Source of the DNA: Astrocystis sublimbata
Lineage: Eukaryota > Ascomycota > Sordariomycetes > Xylariales > Xylariaceae
Length of the DNA: 64,000 nucleotides
Assembly: GCA_022453515.1 (NCBI GenBank)
Contig: JAJNNY010000008.1
Coordinates: forward strand, 496,001-560,000
Direction: 5' to 3'
Positions within the stretch are counted from its first letter, which is position 1, and every line of letters begins with the position of its first letter. Below the pieces are notes generated by a model. It searched no databases. It worked only from the letters and a program-made list of their open reading frames with translations, and was not told the DNA's origin. Of this stretch, positions 23,175-34,921 are shown piece after piece. A program made the translations under genes and the position numbers.

Positions 23175-23834
23175 GATCGCGGTTGACGATGCAGATCGTT
23201 AGTATGGCTGTCACGTGTAGGCAGCCAACATCGTGGTAGCTGTCGGTGCAAGGACAGCAGCCTGCTCGAAGGCGGTAGTTCAAGCCGGTTCCTGGGAAGT
23301 GTGTGATGAGATATTAGCTAACTGTAGTGTGTAAGAGAGGAGTTGTACGCATATTGGTGATGATGAGGCCCATCGTACTACGACGCCATACTGCATACAG
23401 TTACAGACCTACCTAGGTACCCGCCAGGCAGCAGAAACAGCCCTGTAGGCATCAAGCTTGATACCAGTAGAAGGTAACTTGACTAACTAGAGTAGGCACC
23501 CGAGGGCATCCATCTTGCCCCTAATAGGTACTAACTAGATAGCGTGTTAGGCACCTACATAGGTACACTAGAGAGGCCGGGCTGCTACCTGCAGGGCCCT
23601 GCAGCCCCACGTCACCTCCAAGTTGCTTTTGTTTTCGATGCCAGCCTCAATAGATTGATTGATTCATCTCCGTCTTCATCATGAGCCCATACACACATCT
23701 CACGCAGCTGCTATGACAACAAAGGACCCGCCAATCGAAAACTCTACATGTCTGTCTGGGGGGTGAAATAGAGAGTAGAGACCTAACTGCATTCCAGTCT
23801 AGCCCACGTCCTTCTCGCTGCAGACCTTCTCATC
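23175..23834. promoter_or_regulatory. Divergent intergenic region between rav2 and pop7
   Basis: This 660-bp region should hold both promoters. It contains a TACCTAGGTA palindrome at 23410 and related words (CACCTACATAGGTACAC near 23550). No coding frame is supported. Confidence 0.4.
23410..23419. repeat. TACCTAGGTA palindrome
   Basis: Perfect copy in the rav2/pop7 divergent promoter region, about 235 bp upstream of the rav2 start. Confidence 0.8.
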
Positions 23835-24477
23835 ATGGACCATAGCAATGGCGGCGACCAGCTGGCTTCGCAGCAGCCTGGCGCCGCTGCAAAGAAGCTC
23901 CCGCCTATTCCAAAGGGTATGTTTAGCTCCAGGCGCTGATGATGACACGGTTTCTAACCTGGCAAATCCACTAGGCGCCAAAATCCACAGACGTCCAATC
24001 CCCTCTGGCCCGGTGGCCTCGACCAACGCCGCTCGCCGTATACATGTGTCAGCTAAGACGCCCTTCCGATCTGTGACCACGCGTGTACGGAAGCAGCTCG
24101 ACAAGAATCTGCGACGGTCGGCCGACTCGCGAGCCACCTTCACGAATAAGCTGTCTCAGAAGAAGAGCACCTCGCTGAGCGACCGTGTCCGTCGTATCCA
24201 GAAGCAGTCCCGAGATGCCGCTACCGGCGGCCTCGGCCTCGGCTTGGAAAACTCGGGTGAGGTGCTGGTGTTAGGCACCGGCCGTGCCATCCAGAAAGTG
24301 GCCGAGGTTGCCTTGTTCTTCCAGAAGCAGCAGGATTGCATCGTGCAACTGCGCACCGGCAGCGTGGCCGCCGTGGACGACCTCGTGTCCAAGGATGAAG
24401 AAGATGGCCTCGAGGGCGACGTGACTGAGCGAGCCAGAATGATGAGTTCTCTTGAAGCCTCGATCCGACTTCGATGA
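23835..24477 (+). CDS. pop7: RNase P / RNase MRP subunit Pop7 (Rpp20)
   Basis: This is an Alba-fold protein subunit of nuclear RNase P and RNase MRP, acting in tRNA 5' processing and rRNA maturation. Exons 23835-23916 and 23975-24477 give 194 residues; the 58-nt intron starts GTATGT and ends CACTAG. The join gives PPIPKGAKIHRRPI, the Pop7 start. Conserved stretches follow: RIHVSAKTPFRSVTTRVRK (strand plus helix), and VLVLGTGRAIQKVAEVALF (the Alba glycine loop and helix), then DCIVQLRTGSVAAVDD. An insert rich in Lys and Arg (about residues 85-110) lengthens it relative to the yeast protein, as is usual in filamentous fungi. Confidence 0.87.
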
Positions 24478-25149
24478 TCATGTCAGAACAGACTGTGCCG
24501 CTATCGCCAAGTCTACAACATCGAGTGAACAGCTGAAGCCTCATACCCCGCCTTGGTCAACCTGCTCGCTGGCCTGGGCAGCGGATGGAATCAGGCCACA
24601 TGACCCAAATGCGGGACGCTTGTTGGACTTTAGATTCGTCGTCTGGAAGTCAGCCGGGCCGAGGACTGAAAATCAGCAAGTGACCGTAGTATTGTGGTCG
24701 AGGAGACCATCATTCTGTGACAAATCACGAGAGACCTGAGCCACTTTGGTAGCTGTCATTACGGGTCTCGCCTCGGGTCAAGACGAGGCCGAGGGGCTTT
24801 GAGTGGCCAGTGTTCCACGACACTGAATGGCTTCAACTGGAACTTGTCAACCTTATCAGTGGGAAAATTGGGTCCATCCAACTTCGAACTGCTACATCAG
24901 CCCTCGTGTCTGGGATGAGGGGTCTACTCCAAACAGCGCGTGTCAATGCAGGCAATTTGCAGTCAATGCATTCCATGCAATGCGACCTAACCTCGTTTCG
25001 CACCGCAGGGCTTGAACACATATACCTGAGCCCGCGATAAATAATACTAGTTGTTTGGGCTAAACCTCATGAGCACGAACTAACATCTTGCGATTTATTG
25101 ATGCCGTACGCTCAATTGCTAATAACCGACCGGCCCCTCCGATCCCAAC
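24478..25149. other. Intergenic region
   Basis: No supportable gene. It holds the pop7 3' flank and the upstream region of the FAD-dependent oxidase gene. Confidence 0.4.
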
Positions 25150-26747
25150 ATGTCGACATCGCCGCCATCCTCGTACCTCGTAGTCGGCGCCGGCGTTTTC
25201 GGCACCTCTACTGCTCTGCATCTGAAACTCCAATATCCCGATGTTGCCGTGACGCTGATCGATCGCCATGATCCAGCTGCGCCGATGCGCCCAGCTGCTT
25301 CGTGGGACTGGAATAAAGTAATTCGCGCCGACTACAGTGACGTTACCTACTGCCGAAGTGAGCAATTCCAGCTAACCCCAATGTCCTAAACTTGACTTGT
25401 TCTCGCCCAACCACGTATTTTTGCTTGCCTGAACCCTGAGTGGTGATCTGAACCTGACGCATCCCTATCTCAGTTGCGCTCGAAGCACAGGACGAGTGGC
25501 GCAAGAACCCGCAATGGAGCCAGTTCTACCACGAGACTGGCATTTACTGGATAAGTCGTTCTGGCTTCGCGCAGAAGGTCATCGATAATTTCAAGTCCCT
25601 TGGTCGTGACGTTATTGATATGTCTGCGCTCCCTGTGGATGAGGCACGGAAGCTGCATGGTGGCATCTTCGACGGCGCCGACTACGAAGGCGTCGATAAG
25701 GTCTTGCTTAACGAGACTAGTGGCTGGGCCGAGGCGAAGGAGGCCCTCCAGGCTGGCATCAGGAGGGCCATCAGCGTCGGCGTGAAATTCGTCACGGCCG
25801 AGGTCGAACAGTTGGAGTTTGATTGGGAACATTGCTGCATCGGCGTTCGCACGGATGAGGGTAAGAAAATTACGGCCGACCGGACGGTTCTGTGCACTGG
25901 GGCGTTCACCCCTGTGTTGTTGGAAAAGGGCGCGGTTGTCACCCACCGCGATGCACTCAAACCTAATGGGCGCATGATTGCTGCCGGCGTTACGACTGGT
26001 TTGGTCACACTCGACGAAAAGACGGCCGCCGCGCTCAACGATATGCCCGTGTGCATTCAAGAAAATCCGGTAGATCGGGGTATGGTAACAGCTACCTACT
26101 TGTTGTCAAAAAGTCGCTGACATGACATTGCAGGTTCAAGTAACGGGACCATTCCGCCCAACGACGAGAATCAAATCAAGTTCTGGGGGCAGAAGATCTT
26201 CCAATTTCCCCATGGGACGCCTGCGTTCTCACAGCCACCTACGGGCTCGGACTATCACCAATGGGAAGTGCCGATAGCCCTTCTAGAGGACGTTGCCGTC
26301 GCTAGTAAGGCCACATTCGGAGAGCGCAGTGCCACTTGGAAAATACACTCTCATCGTATCTGCTGGTGAGCCGCCCATGCGTTCACTTATGTTTAAACTT
26401 CCAACACTCCGCATCCTCAGGCAGGAGTAGGAATGCCTCCTTTTCTTTGTCTAGTGGCCGATGTGATAGCATCAGTAGTACTCACATATTTTATTACAAG
26501 GGACTGTGTCACCCCGAGCGAGGACTTCATCATCTCGTCGCACTCGGCCTCTACAGGACTGTTCATCGCAACATGCGGCTCCTTCCACGGCTGGAAGTTC
26601 CTGCCCGTCATCGGCAAATATGTGGTGCAAATGCTGGACGGAACATTGGAGCCAGAGCTGAAGCGAAAATGGGCCTGGGATAAGCCACTCGCAAAGATTC
26701 CAGGAAAGAACTGGCCCAAGTACAATCTTGCGGATTACGTTGCTTGA
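25150..26747 (+). CDS. FAD-dependent amine oxidase (fructosyl amino acid / sarcosine oxidase-like, DAO family)
   Basis: This predicted flavin oxidase acts on secondary amines such as fructosyl amino acids, releasing hydrogen peroxide. Exons 25150-25357, 25474-26079, 26134-26365 and 26501-26747 give 430 residues, close to known amadoriases. All joins are in frame, for example RICW to DCVTPSEDF across a 135-nt intron. The FAD-binding motif VVGAGVFGTSTALHL is at the N-terminus; RPAASWDWNKVIRADY is the fructosyl-oxidase-like second motif. Cys in RICWDCVTP aligns by position with the covalent flavin Cys of monomeric sarcosine oxidase, and GSFHGWKFLPVIGKYV is the conserved C-terminal flavin loop. 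No signal peptide is seen. Saccharopine oxidase or another amine oxidase is possible. Confidence 0.87.
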
Positions 26748-27407
26748 GTGACTACCAAAAGTCGGTCTTAACGAGGTAGGAGGAGAAGAGAGGAGGCCTT
26801 GAGGGGAATCTAATGGAGCAATGACATTGACGTCATGTTTTTTTTTTCAAAAGCAACCGGGCGGACTCATTCGTAGCTGAAATATACCCTTTCTTCCGTG
26901 TCACCAAATGCAATATAGTGCAGTTTTTCACAGATGTCAACTTCATATCCCAGGTCGGCAGATCAGTTTCGACTTTCAGCTTACCACCCCAAAACGTCGT
27001 GACCAACGCCTTGGGCCAGCCGCCCGACGTTGGGGGTTGCATTACCCCGGATATGGGGCTCCGGCTAAGTAGGGAGGTGCCATGAGTGGGCGGAATCCAT
27101 CGAAGAGACTCGACGCGAAAACTGCCTAAAAGCCTCACGTGCCGCATCTTTGGCCACTTGGGGTTTTTCCGTGGCGTGACCTTGATTCCGCTTGCCGTTC
27201 CAGGTCAAGCTGATAGCAGCAGCCTTGCTGTCACCCAGAGCACGTAACATTGGCTGTGAGGCATCGAAGGCATGCGACTTTGCATGCGTTTCAACGTGGT
27301 TTATAATGTCGGCGCGGCGTCTTTTCTATCGTAGATTGGCCGCCTCGAGTACTCGGTAGGTGCCCCTGGCTTTTTTTTCTCTCCAACTGTCGAAGTATCT
27401 AGCCAGC
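26748..27407. other. Intergenic region
   Basis: No supportable gene. The minus-strand frame 26833-27147 lacks family motifs. Confidence 0.4.
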
Positions 27408-29736
27408 ATGCACTATCGACGGAGCTCGCAGGTTTTCGCTGCGGCAGCCGCCCTGATCAGTAGGTCTCCCGCAGTCTAATTGAAAGCGTTTCTCTTTCAT
27501 ACATAGTGAAAAAGAGCCTGTGGGCAAGCTAACACATCCTTATTCTGTCAAGGCTTACAAGCATGCACTGCACATGCCACCATTAAGCTTTCTGCTCCAT
27601 CTGCCGTCTGCTCCAATGTGACTTCTGATGAGACATTCGACTACATCATCGTGGGTTCCGGGGCCGGCGGCATCCCGCTGGCGGACCGGCTCACAGCCGC
27701 GGGCCATACCGTCCTCCTCATCGAGAAAGGTCCTCCATCGACGGGAATATGGGGCGGTGTCATGAAGCCCGCGTGGCTCAATGAGACCTCGCTGACGCGC
27801 TTCGATGTGCCCGGGCTCGCCAACGAGGTCTGGCGCAATCCAGCAGGCGTGGTGTGTACCGACGTCGACCAGATGGCCGGGTGCGTTCTTGGGGGCGGCA
27901 TTGCGGTGAACTCGGGCTTGTGGTGGCGGCCACATCCCGCCGATTGGGATTATCTGTGGCCCGAGGGCTGGAAGAGCCAGGACACCGCGGCTGCTACTGA
28001 CCGGGTGTTTGAGCGCATACCCGGGACCACGCACCCGAGTACGGATGGAAAACTCTATCTGCAGGAGGGCTTCGATATGCTGACGAGCGGGCTCAACGCG
28101 AGCGGGTGGAAGTCTATCGTGCCGAACGACCATCCGGATGAGAGAAACTGTACGTCACTGTCACTGAGGCGACCTCCCTGTACCCACGAGTATTTTGCTA
28201 TCCATGACGATGTGTTTGGAAGCTGATGCAATTCTTAGTTACATACGGTCACGCCACTCACATGTTTGCAAATGGCGAGCGAGGTGGACCGTTGGCCACT
28301 TATCTCGTGTCAGCCAGTGAGCGCCAGGAATTCACACTCTGGATGAACACCACAGCGAAGAGGGTAGTGCGTACAGGTGGCCATGCGACAGGAGTTGAGA
28401 TTGATTGCAGTGCAAATGCAGCAGGTCATTCGGGCATTGTGTCCGTAACCCCTGGCACTGGTCGAGTCATCATATCTGCCGGTGCTTTCGGGTCGGCAAA
28501 GCTGCTATTCAGAAGTATTGAACTCACTTCCTCAACAATTGTGATAGAGTATAGGACTGACATGACAAAGGTGGCATTGGGCCAGCTGATCAGCTGAACG
28601 TTGTCAAGAACTCCACGGATGGTCCAACGATGATACCGTCGGGTTCGTGGATCAACCTGCCCGTCGGGTATAATCTAGACGACCACGTTGGCGTGAGTCA
28701 TGACTCGTCTAGTAAAAGCGTTTCCTGCAAACTAACATTACGCATAGACCGATATTGAAGTCTCACACCCGTCCGTCGTGTTCTATGACTTCTTTGGAGC
28801 TTGGAGTAAACCTATTCCAAGCGATGCAGAAGCTTACCTAGGTATATATCACACCTTCATGCGAACGATGTAATGCAAAGCTAATGGCCTTCTAGCTAAT
28901 CGAACCGGCATCTTGACACAGGCAGCACCCAATTTAGGCCCTATCGTATGCCACCCCTCAAATGTTTTGAGGAGGCCGAAGCGCTAACGAGCCATGTAGT
29001 TCTGGGAAATCATCACAGGGGCTGATGGGGTTGAGAGACATCTGCATTGGCAGGCCCGCGTAGATGGTTTCACAAGAAGTCGGTTCACCTGTTTCCAAGA
29101 GTCCAACGTGTGATCCTGCATTCCTGCTAATACCCGTAACAGCGTCCATGACCATCACGCAGTATCTGGGCACCGGAGCAAAGTCGCGCGGTCGCATGGT
29201 GATCACCGCCGCGCTGAACACCCGCGTTGCTACATCTCCGTACCTCAACGATCCCGAAGACAAGGCGGCAATCATAAAGGGCCTCGAGAACGTTCAGAAA
29301 TACTTCCAGCCGATCGCGAATCTCACATGGATCAGGCCGGGACGTAATCAGAATGCGACAGCATATATCAATTCGGTCAGTGTTTATGCCGAGTTTCTTG
29401 TGTACACTTCGTTTGTGGTGTTCTATTCACCTCATATCTCGCTGTGCGGAAAAAGCTCCGTGCTAACTTGTAATCGCAAAGCTTCCTGCGACCCCTTCCG
29501 CACGCTGTTCTAATCACTGGGTTGGAACGGCCAAGATGGGACTAGACGATGGGCGCAAAGAAAACGGCACGGCGGTCGTTGACACCAACACTAAGGTGTA
29601 TGGCATGGACAATCTTTTCGTTGTTGATGCATCAATATTCCCTGGGATGATGACTGGGAACCCGTCGGCGATGATTGTGAGCGCGTCCGAACATGCGGCA
29701 GATCGCATCTTGGCTTTGAAAGCCACCACATACTAG
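27408..29736 (+). CDS. Secreted GMC oxidoreductase, cellobiose-dehydrogenase-like flavodomain
   Basis: This is a predicted secreted FAD enzyme of the glucose-methanol-choline family (CAZy AA3), oxidising sugars or alcohols outside the cell. Nine exons are needed: 27408-27459, 27553-28149, 28239-28514, 28571-28692, 28748-28841, 28896-28945, 29000-29066, 29143-29375 and 29482-29736, giving 581 residues. A signal peptide (FAAAAALISLQACTAHA) precedes the Rossmann motif YIIVGSGAGGIPLADRL. GGGIAVNSGLWWRPHPADW and GERGGPLATYLVSAS resemble the flavodomain of cellobiose dehydrogenase. The active-site His lies in SNHWVGTAKMG and the partner Asn in TGNPSAMIVSASEHAADRI. There is no cytochrome domain or carbohydrate-binding module. 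A TACCTAGGTA palindrome straddles the end of exon 5. Confidence 0.88.
28835..28844. repeat. TACCTAGGTA palindrome across a splice donor
   Basis: Perfect copy; its last three bases GTA are the first bases of an intron of the GMC gene. It is the only copy inside a gene. Confidence 0.8.
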
Positions 29737-29810
29737 TTGTGGAAAGATGAGAGAGATTAGAATTGGAAACATTCCGACCATGAATTCGTTATTTGTGTCC
29801 GAAATTAGCC

Positions 29811-31000
29811 TCAGGTAATGCGTGAGCGATGGTAATGGGTCTCGGCCCGGATGTATGGATCAAGTTCCCAGTAGTTATCATTGAGTCGACGTTCTGCATC
29901 CAAGCGACGTGACTTGATTTCGTTTCCTATTGGACTGTCAGGTAGCGCGCGCGTCCATGCAGCCGTCTCTCGCCCGAATTCGACTATCAATATCTCCCGT
30001 TCCTGCTGAATTTGTGTTATCTCTGCCGTCTTCTTCAGCCCCGCGTTTTCGTCTTTGCTAGGCTCGATGTAGCAATATTTCCAGCTGTCCTTTCCTCCGA
30101 AGCTGGTTTGGAGGTTTTCCGCAGATATGAATTTCAAGAGATCTGTGGGCTTGCGCGTGAAATTGATCTTGGACGCAATAACGGGGTCGAGCCACGATTT
30201 GATCATGTTCCAAACTCCTGTTATACGCGTAAACATGATGTCTCGGGGAAATAAGCAGGCGGACACGGAGAAATGGACGACGCACCCCAAAATACTAAGG
30301 GCGCATTGTGAATGAGTATCACGCCGAGGGTTTCCGGGTATCTTGCCTCAAAGACTGAGATGAGAAACTTGACCACGTGGAAGTCCATGTTCTTCAATGC
30401 AAAGCCTGTCATGTCGAAGATCAGGCAAAATTTGTCGTTCGCAATCTTCTCATTCCTCAGGCTTTCTATATTGTGCAAAATGTACCTCTCCATCGCCTCG
30501 CCTGACTGCGCCCGTGGATCGTGCAGCTGGACCTTGATGATATAGATGAGTCGGTTCTCCTTATCTACTCCGCGAACGTAACTCTTTCCCGAGCGGTACT
30601 GCGTCATGAAAGCCATGTCGTCTGCCGATGCATCCTTTTTTGAGCATACGCTTTCACCGTCTCTGATGATCTCGGTGATGTTTCTTTCGACTCGCCACTT
30701 TATAGCCGACACCAGCATAACCATCGACTGCTCGACGTCCCATTTCCGCGCCCGGAGAAATCGCACAACTAATGTGTCAGGAATCTCGGACAGTATAAAG
30801 TCCCAGAGACCCTGGCGGAATTTCTCTGGCGGCATGTCACCGACAAGCTGATGCAACGCATTGCTAGTGTCTGGCGCACCGGCCAGCCCGCCATTCTCGA
30901 CACCGCAAAGGCGCAACAAGTAAGCCCAGGCCTGTTGTAATTTCTGGACTTCGACAGTATCAAGCTGTTGGGGCTTATCTTGCCCAGCCTTTACAGTCAT
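29811..31000 (-). CDS. Sec14-like CRAL-TRIO lipid-transfer protein
   Basis: This is a predicted phosphatidylinositol or lipid transfer protein of the CRAL-TRIO family. The main exons, 5' to 3', are 31000-30286 and 30217-29811, giving 373 residues from the ATG at 31000. The 68-nt intron ends TATAACAG and the join reads LVFWGVWNMIKSWLDP, the conserved Sec14 region. The CRAL-TRIO N-terminal helices include LVVRFLRARKWDVEQSMVML; the lipid-binding core includes CLIFDMTGFALKNMDFHVV and FEARYPETLGVILIHNAP. The tail is charged. Family members often start IPxGHLxNLT; IPNGHLVNMT is encoded just upstream of 31000, so a further short 5' exon near 31110 (starting MSGID) may exist, but its donor would be weak. 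The start is therefore uncertain. It is convergent with the GMC gene, with 74 bp between. Confidence 0.83.
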
Positions 31001-32089
31001 GTTGACTAGATGTCCGTTGGGAATGGTATAGGCACCTCGTCCGATACGGTTACAAACAAAGAACAAAGGTGGGATCACAGGACATGAGGGACTGACAAAC
31101 AACCGTCTATGCCCGACATCTCCAGATGACGATTAAAAAGGATATCGTAGATCGGAGGACGCCTCTCAGGATCGACAAATTAAACCTCCTCGTTGGTGTC
31201 TTTTTCAAAGGAGGTTTAGTGCGCAGCTAATACGCTCTCTCCGTCGTGTACGAGTAAAATGAGACTGCGCGGGACAGTAGATCAAAGAAGGGAAAAAGAA
31301 ACGAGGATATGACAACATCACAGGTTGATGTTTGATGACAGCCGTTTATCTATCTGTTTTCGGGAGTCAGAAAATAATGTTGTCTTGGGAAGAACTTATT
31401 TGGATTTCTATTTGAATCGAATTCTTCTCAACACATGATCATGACCATGACAAGTGATGAACCCACTTGAGTAGCGCCAATTGCGTCGGAAGTCTCGGCG
31501 AAAGAAAAATTACCCGACGAAGCAATCAGACTGGCATACTTTCTTTACACTGCCTCGCGAACTCTTACAGTACCCCATCTTACGGTACCAAAACCACTTG
31601 GGGTTGGAGAATCTTTCTTCGAGTTCCACGGCCTCGGGAGAATTGGCCATGTTTGACTACCTAGGTAGGTATGTACGATGCTGACCGACGATACCGCTCC
31701 AGACCCCGATGCACTAAATCAATTGCTTGGTGTCGGATACTCATCACGAGGTGTGGATGATCGCGGGCGACTGCCATCTAATCCTAGACATGGTGACGTC
31801 ACTCATGTCAGCCTGTCGGAGTAACTTCATGTCTCCTTGGGTCATGGGCAGCAGTACCTGCTTGTAATATACAGTTTCGGTATTAGTACTATGTATGCAC
31901 ATGCATCGCTGACATGTTGTAGCTAGTGAGCATATGGCGTTGCGCTCAACTCGTAGATCTAGGAAATCATAATTCGCCTCAAAGTCGTATGTGAAAACGG
32001 ACGCCTTAGTCCAGCGAAGTCAAGAAGGGGTCGGAGGACTCTTAAGTTGGGCCTTGCTCGCATCGCGTTTCGTCTCGGAACAGCGAATT
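31001..32089. other. Intergenic region with a small hairpin
   Basis: This is the upstream region of the Sec14-like gene and the 3' side of the monooxygenase gene. A perfect 10-bp inverted repeat, TAAACCTCCT at 31181-31190 and AGGAGGTTTA at 31209-31218, surrounds an 18-nt loop. A TACCTAGGTA palindrome is at 31658. No gene is supported. Confidence 0.4.
31658..31667. repeat. TACCTAGGTA palindrome
   Basis: Perfect copy in the intergenic region between the monooxygenase and Sec14-like genes. Confidence 0.8.
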
Positions 32090-33672
32090 CTACATGAATA
32101 GCAAGTCCTCTGTCACATCGCCCCATTGGGCCCCTGCCATATCTGCAAAGTAGTTGGTCTTGGGGCTCCAAACGCCAGTGCCGCCCTTGGGCAACACTTT
32201 GCCAGCCTTTGTGATGTAGGTTGAGGACAGATTCATCATAGGCTTCTCTTCCATAGGTGCAGATTGGTTGGGGATGATTACTTTGGCGCCCTTGGCCTCC
32301 ATCAAGCTGAGCAGCCGAATAAAAAGATGAGCAGTGACATCCGCGCCAAGTGTCCACGATGCATTCTCATATCCCGTCAAGAAGAAGAGATTTGGCACGT
32401 CTTGGACCATGGCCGCCCTCCAGGCAAATTTGTCGCCGACATCCAAGCGCTTGCCATCTTTTGAGAATCGGATGCCCCCGCCAAATTTGAGCTTCAGACC
32501 TGTGGCTGTCACAATAACATCGGGATGGAGGGCCGCCCCAGACTCGAGCTCGATGGTATTCGCGGTCACTGTCTTGATTGTGTCGGTCACGACGTCGGCT
32601 TTTCCGGCGTGGAGAGCGGCGAAGAAATCGCCATCCCTACAAGCACAGAAGCGCTGCTCCCATGGGTTATAACGTGGGTTGAAGTGAGGGTCCCAGTTGA
32701 TGGTTGGAGGAAGTTGTTCAATAGTCGCTTTAAGAATGGATTTCTTGGCTTGCTCGGGGTATTTCTTGCAGATGACCGTACTCATATAACCTCGAAATAT
32801 CCATAGCCATCTGTTGAGCTTATGTGCTATGGTCATTGGCAGCACAGCAAATAAAGCGCTCGTCAAGAAGTTGCTCTGAGGTCGAGAGAATATGTAGGAG
32901 GGGCTCCTCTGTAACATGGTGGCGCATTTGACCTTATCGGCAATAGATGGAATGATCGTGATGGCGGTAGCGCCGCTTCCTATGATGACAACGTCCTTCC
33001 CTGTGTAGTCGTAGTCCTCGGGCCAGAATTGCGGGTGGATGACTTTGCCCTTGAAGTTTTCAATACCGGGAATCACGGTTTGTAAGGGCGTTTCGTAATC
33101 GTAGTATCCCGTGCCGAGTAGCACAAAGCGCGAGGAGAAGCGCTTCTCCTGACCCTTTACGTTGACCTGAAAGACCCATCTTTGATCTCTCGAGTCCCAG
33201 TCTGCGGTCTCGACCTTGTGTCGATAGCAGATATGCTGGTCTATGCCAGCAGATTGGGCTGACTGGGTGAGGTAAGCTTTTATCTCGTCTCCCGTGGCCA
33301 TGGGATCTGTGCGTTTCCACGGACTCCAAGGCAAGCCAAACGAGTATATATCAGAGTCGGACCTAATACCCGGATACCTGAACAGATCCCACTGCAACAG
33401 TTTGAGTCAGCGAATGGCATCCAAGCCCAACTTCCGAGTATGTGCATCCAAGACATGACTCTGGACATGTGACCATATGTCTTGACGGCCGCGATAAGTC
33501 TGCTACGTGGGTACAGATGAAATACACTTACAGTGCCTCCTAGAGCGTCGCGACCTTCGAGGATGACATATTTCAGACCCGAAGGTGCCTGGGTTTGGAT
33601 TCGATAGGCTGAATTAATGCCAGATATTCCCGCACCGATGATAACGACGTCAAAATCGAGGGGGTCCGACAT
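32090..33672 (-). CDS. FAD-dependent Baeyer-Villiger type monooxygenase
   Basis: This is a class B flavoprotein monooxygenase that would use NADPH and oxygen to insert oxygen into ketones or oxidise N/S atoms. Two exons, 33672-33532 and 33391-32090, give 480 residues; the 140-nt intron (GTAAGT, TTGCAG) is phase 0 and the join reads ALGGTWDLFRYPGIRSDSD. The FAD motif VVIIGAGISGINSAYR is at residues 9-24. The NADPH motif VVIIGSGATAITIIPS follows the exact Baeyer-Villiger fingerprint FxGxxxHxxxWP, here FKGKVIHPQFWP. The C-terminal part has VTATGLKLKFGGG and FFLTGYENASWTL. No membrane span or signal is evident. Simple flavin-containing N-hydroxylases are less likely, given the fingerprint. Confidence 0.9.
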
Positions 33673-34921
33673 CGCGGGCGACTGGTCAGAGCGTTATTTT
33701 GAGCCTCGATGACTATGAGATGAGGTTGTGAACTAGACTCGTCTGGTTGGTGATGAGGTGTTTGTGTAGGGCTTCAGACTGCTGATTCGAGTCGATGTAA
33801 ACGACAATGGCAGCATTCATTGATAGGGCGCTGGCGCTTGAAGCATCAGAAACGAGTGGGCCGTGCATATAATTATAATATCGTCAAGCGGCCTCCGGGA
33901 CTAGCTCCATCCACATCGTGGGTGTCAAGGTTTAGACGTGGGCTACCACGCGTGCCGAGCTACGTTGACAGCACCATCGAATTGTCAACCACGGACAGCT
34001 ACGGCTAGGAGATCTTGTCGGACTCGCCGTCTGGACCGCGGTACGCCGGAAGGAACATAATGGGTTGATCGAGGTTTGTCAATTTGTCAATCGCTGGGTG
34101 TCTTCAACCTCAAATAGGAAGCAATCTGTTCCAGGGCTGTTGTATGCTGCTTGCGATTGGCTAGTTATACGATACCGAATGGTATCAGCATTACCGGGGA
34201 CTTAGGCAGGTATGAGGCACAGGCTAGTTACTTGTAATTATACGATACCGAATGGCAATTCAGCATTACCAGAGACTCGCTAGGCAGGCAGGTACGAGGC
34301 ACAGTGAGTATGAGAACCCTCATGGCTAAGGCCAGGTGAGTTACGAGTAGATTCATCCATGAATATGCCACTTCTGGGTCAGATCAATCCCCTCCATTTC
34401 AGGACCTAAGGCGAGCTAAGGTTAGGTACTCGGTGTGCTCGGGTAGGTGCCCCAAGGGTGAAACGAGATACCTGTACTGACAGGGAGCTACCGGGGGGCC
34501 GGGCTAGCAGGTGGCACCTTGTCTAGGCTACAACCTACTAAGGTATCCGATGTGCCAAGCCCGCGAGTATTTGTCGAAGCAGAGACCCCAGCCAATATAC
34601 CTCTTAGGTACCTGTCGTACCTACCAATTTAGCTTCACCGCATCTAAGTGCCAGGAGCAGCGTTGATTCCATAAGCTCGCAATGCCATTCTCTTCTCAAT
34701 GATACCTGTAAGACAACAAATTACGTATAATGAAACATGCGCGTTCCAGCTTTCCATTCTTCCACATCCTACTGCCTCCCTATCTTACTATCTAGCTTTT
34801 TCTTATCCTCACTACTTGGGCGTCCGCCGCTCTTCTTCTTGAGACTCTTGCGCATACTATTCAACTTATTCCTACCCGCCTCCTTCGAAGCCTTCACAAT
34901 GGCGAAACCGACTTTGAGCGA
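33673..34921. other. Intergenic region with a tandem duplication
   Basis: No gene is supported; the plus-strand frame 34737-34925 is hydrophobic, lacks family motifs and sits next to the 3' end of the membrane protein gene. ACCTA/TAGGT words are frequent (34420-34640). Confidence 0.4.
34163..34304. repeat. Imperfect tandem duplication, two units of about 60-70 bp
   Basis: Unit 1 (34163-34222) and unit 2 (34236-34304) share TTATACGATACCGAATGG, CAGCATTACC and GAGGCACAG in the same order, with small indels between. Both are non-coding. Confidence 0.75.
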
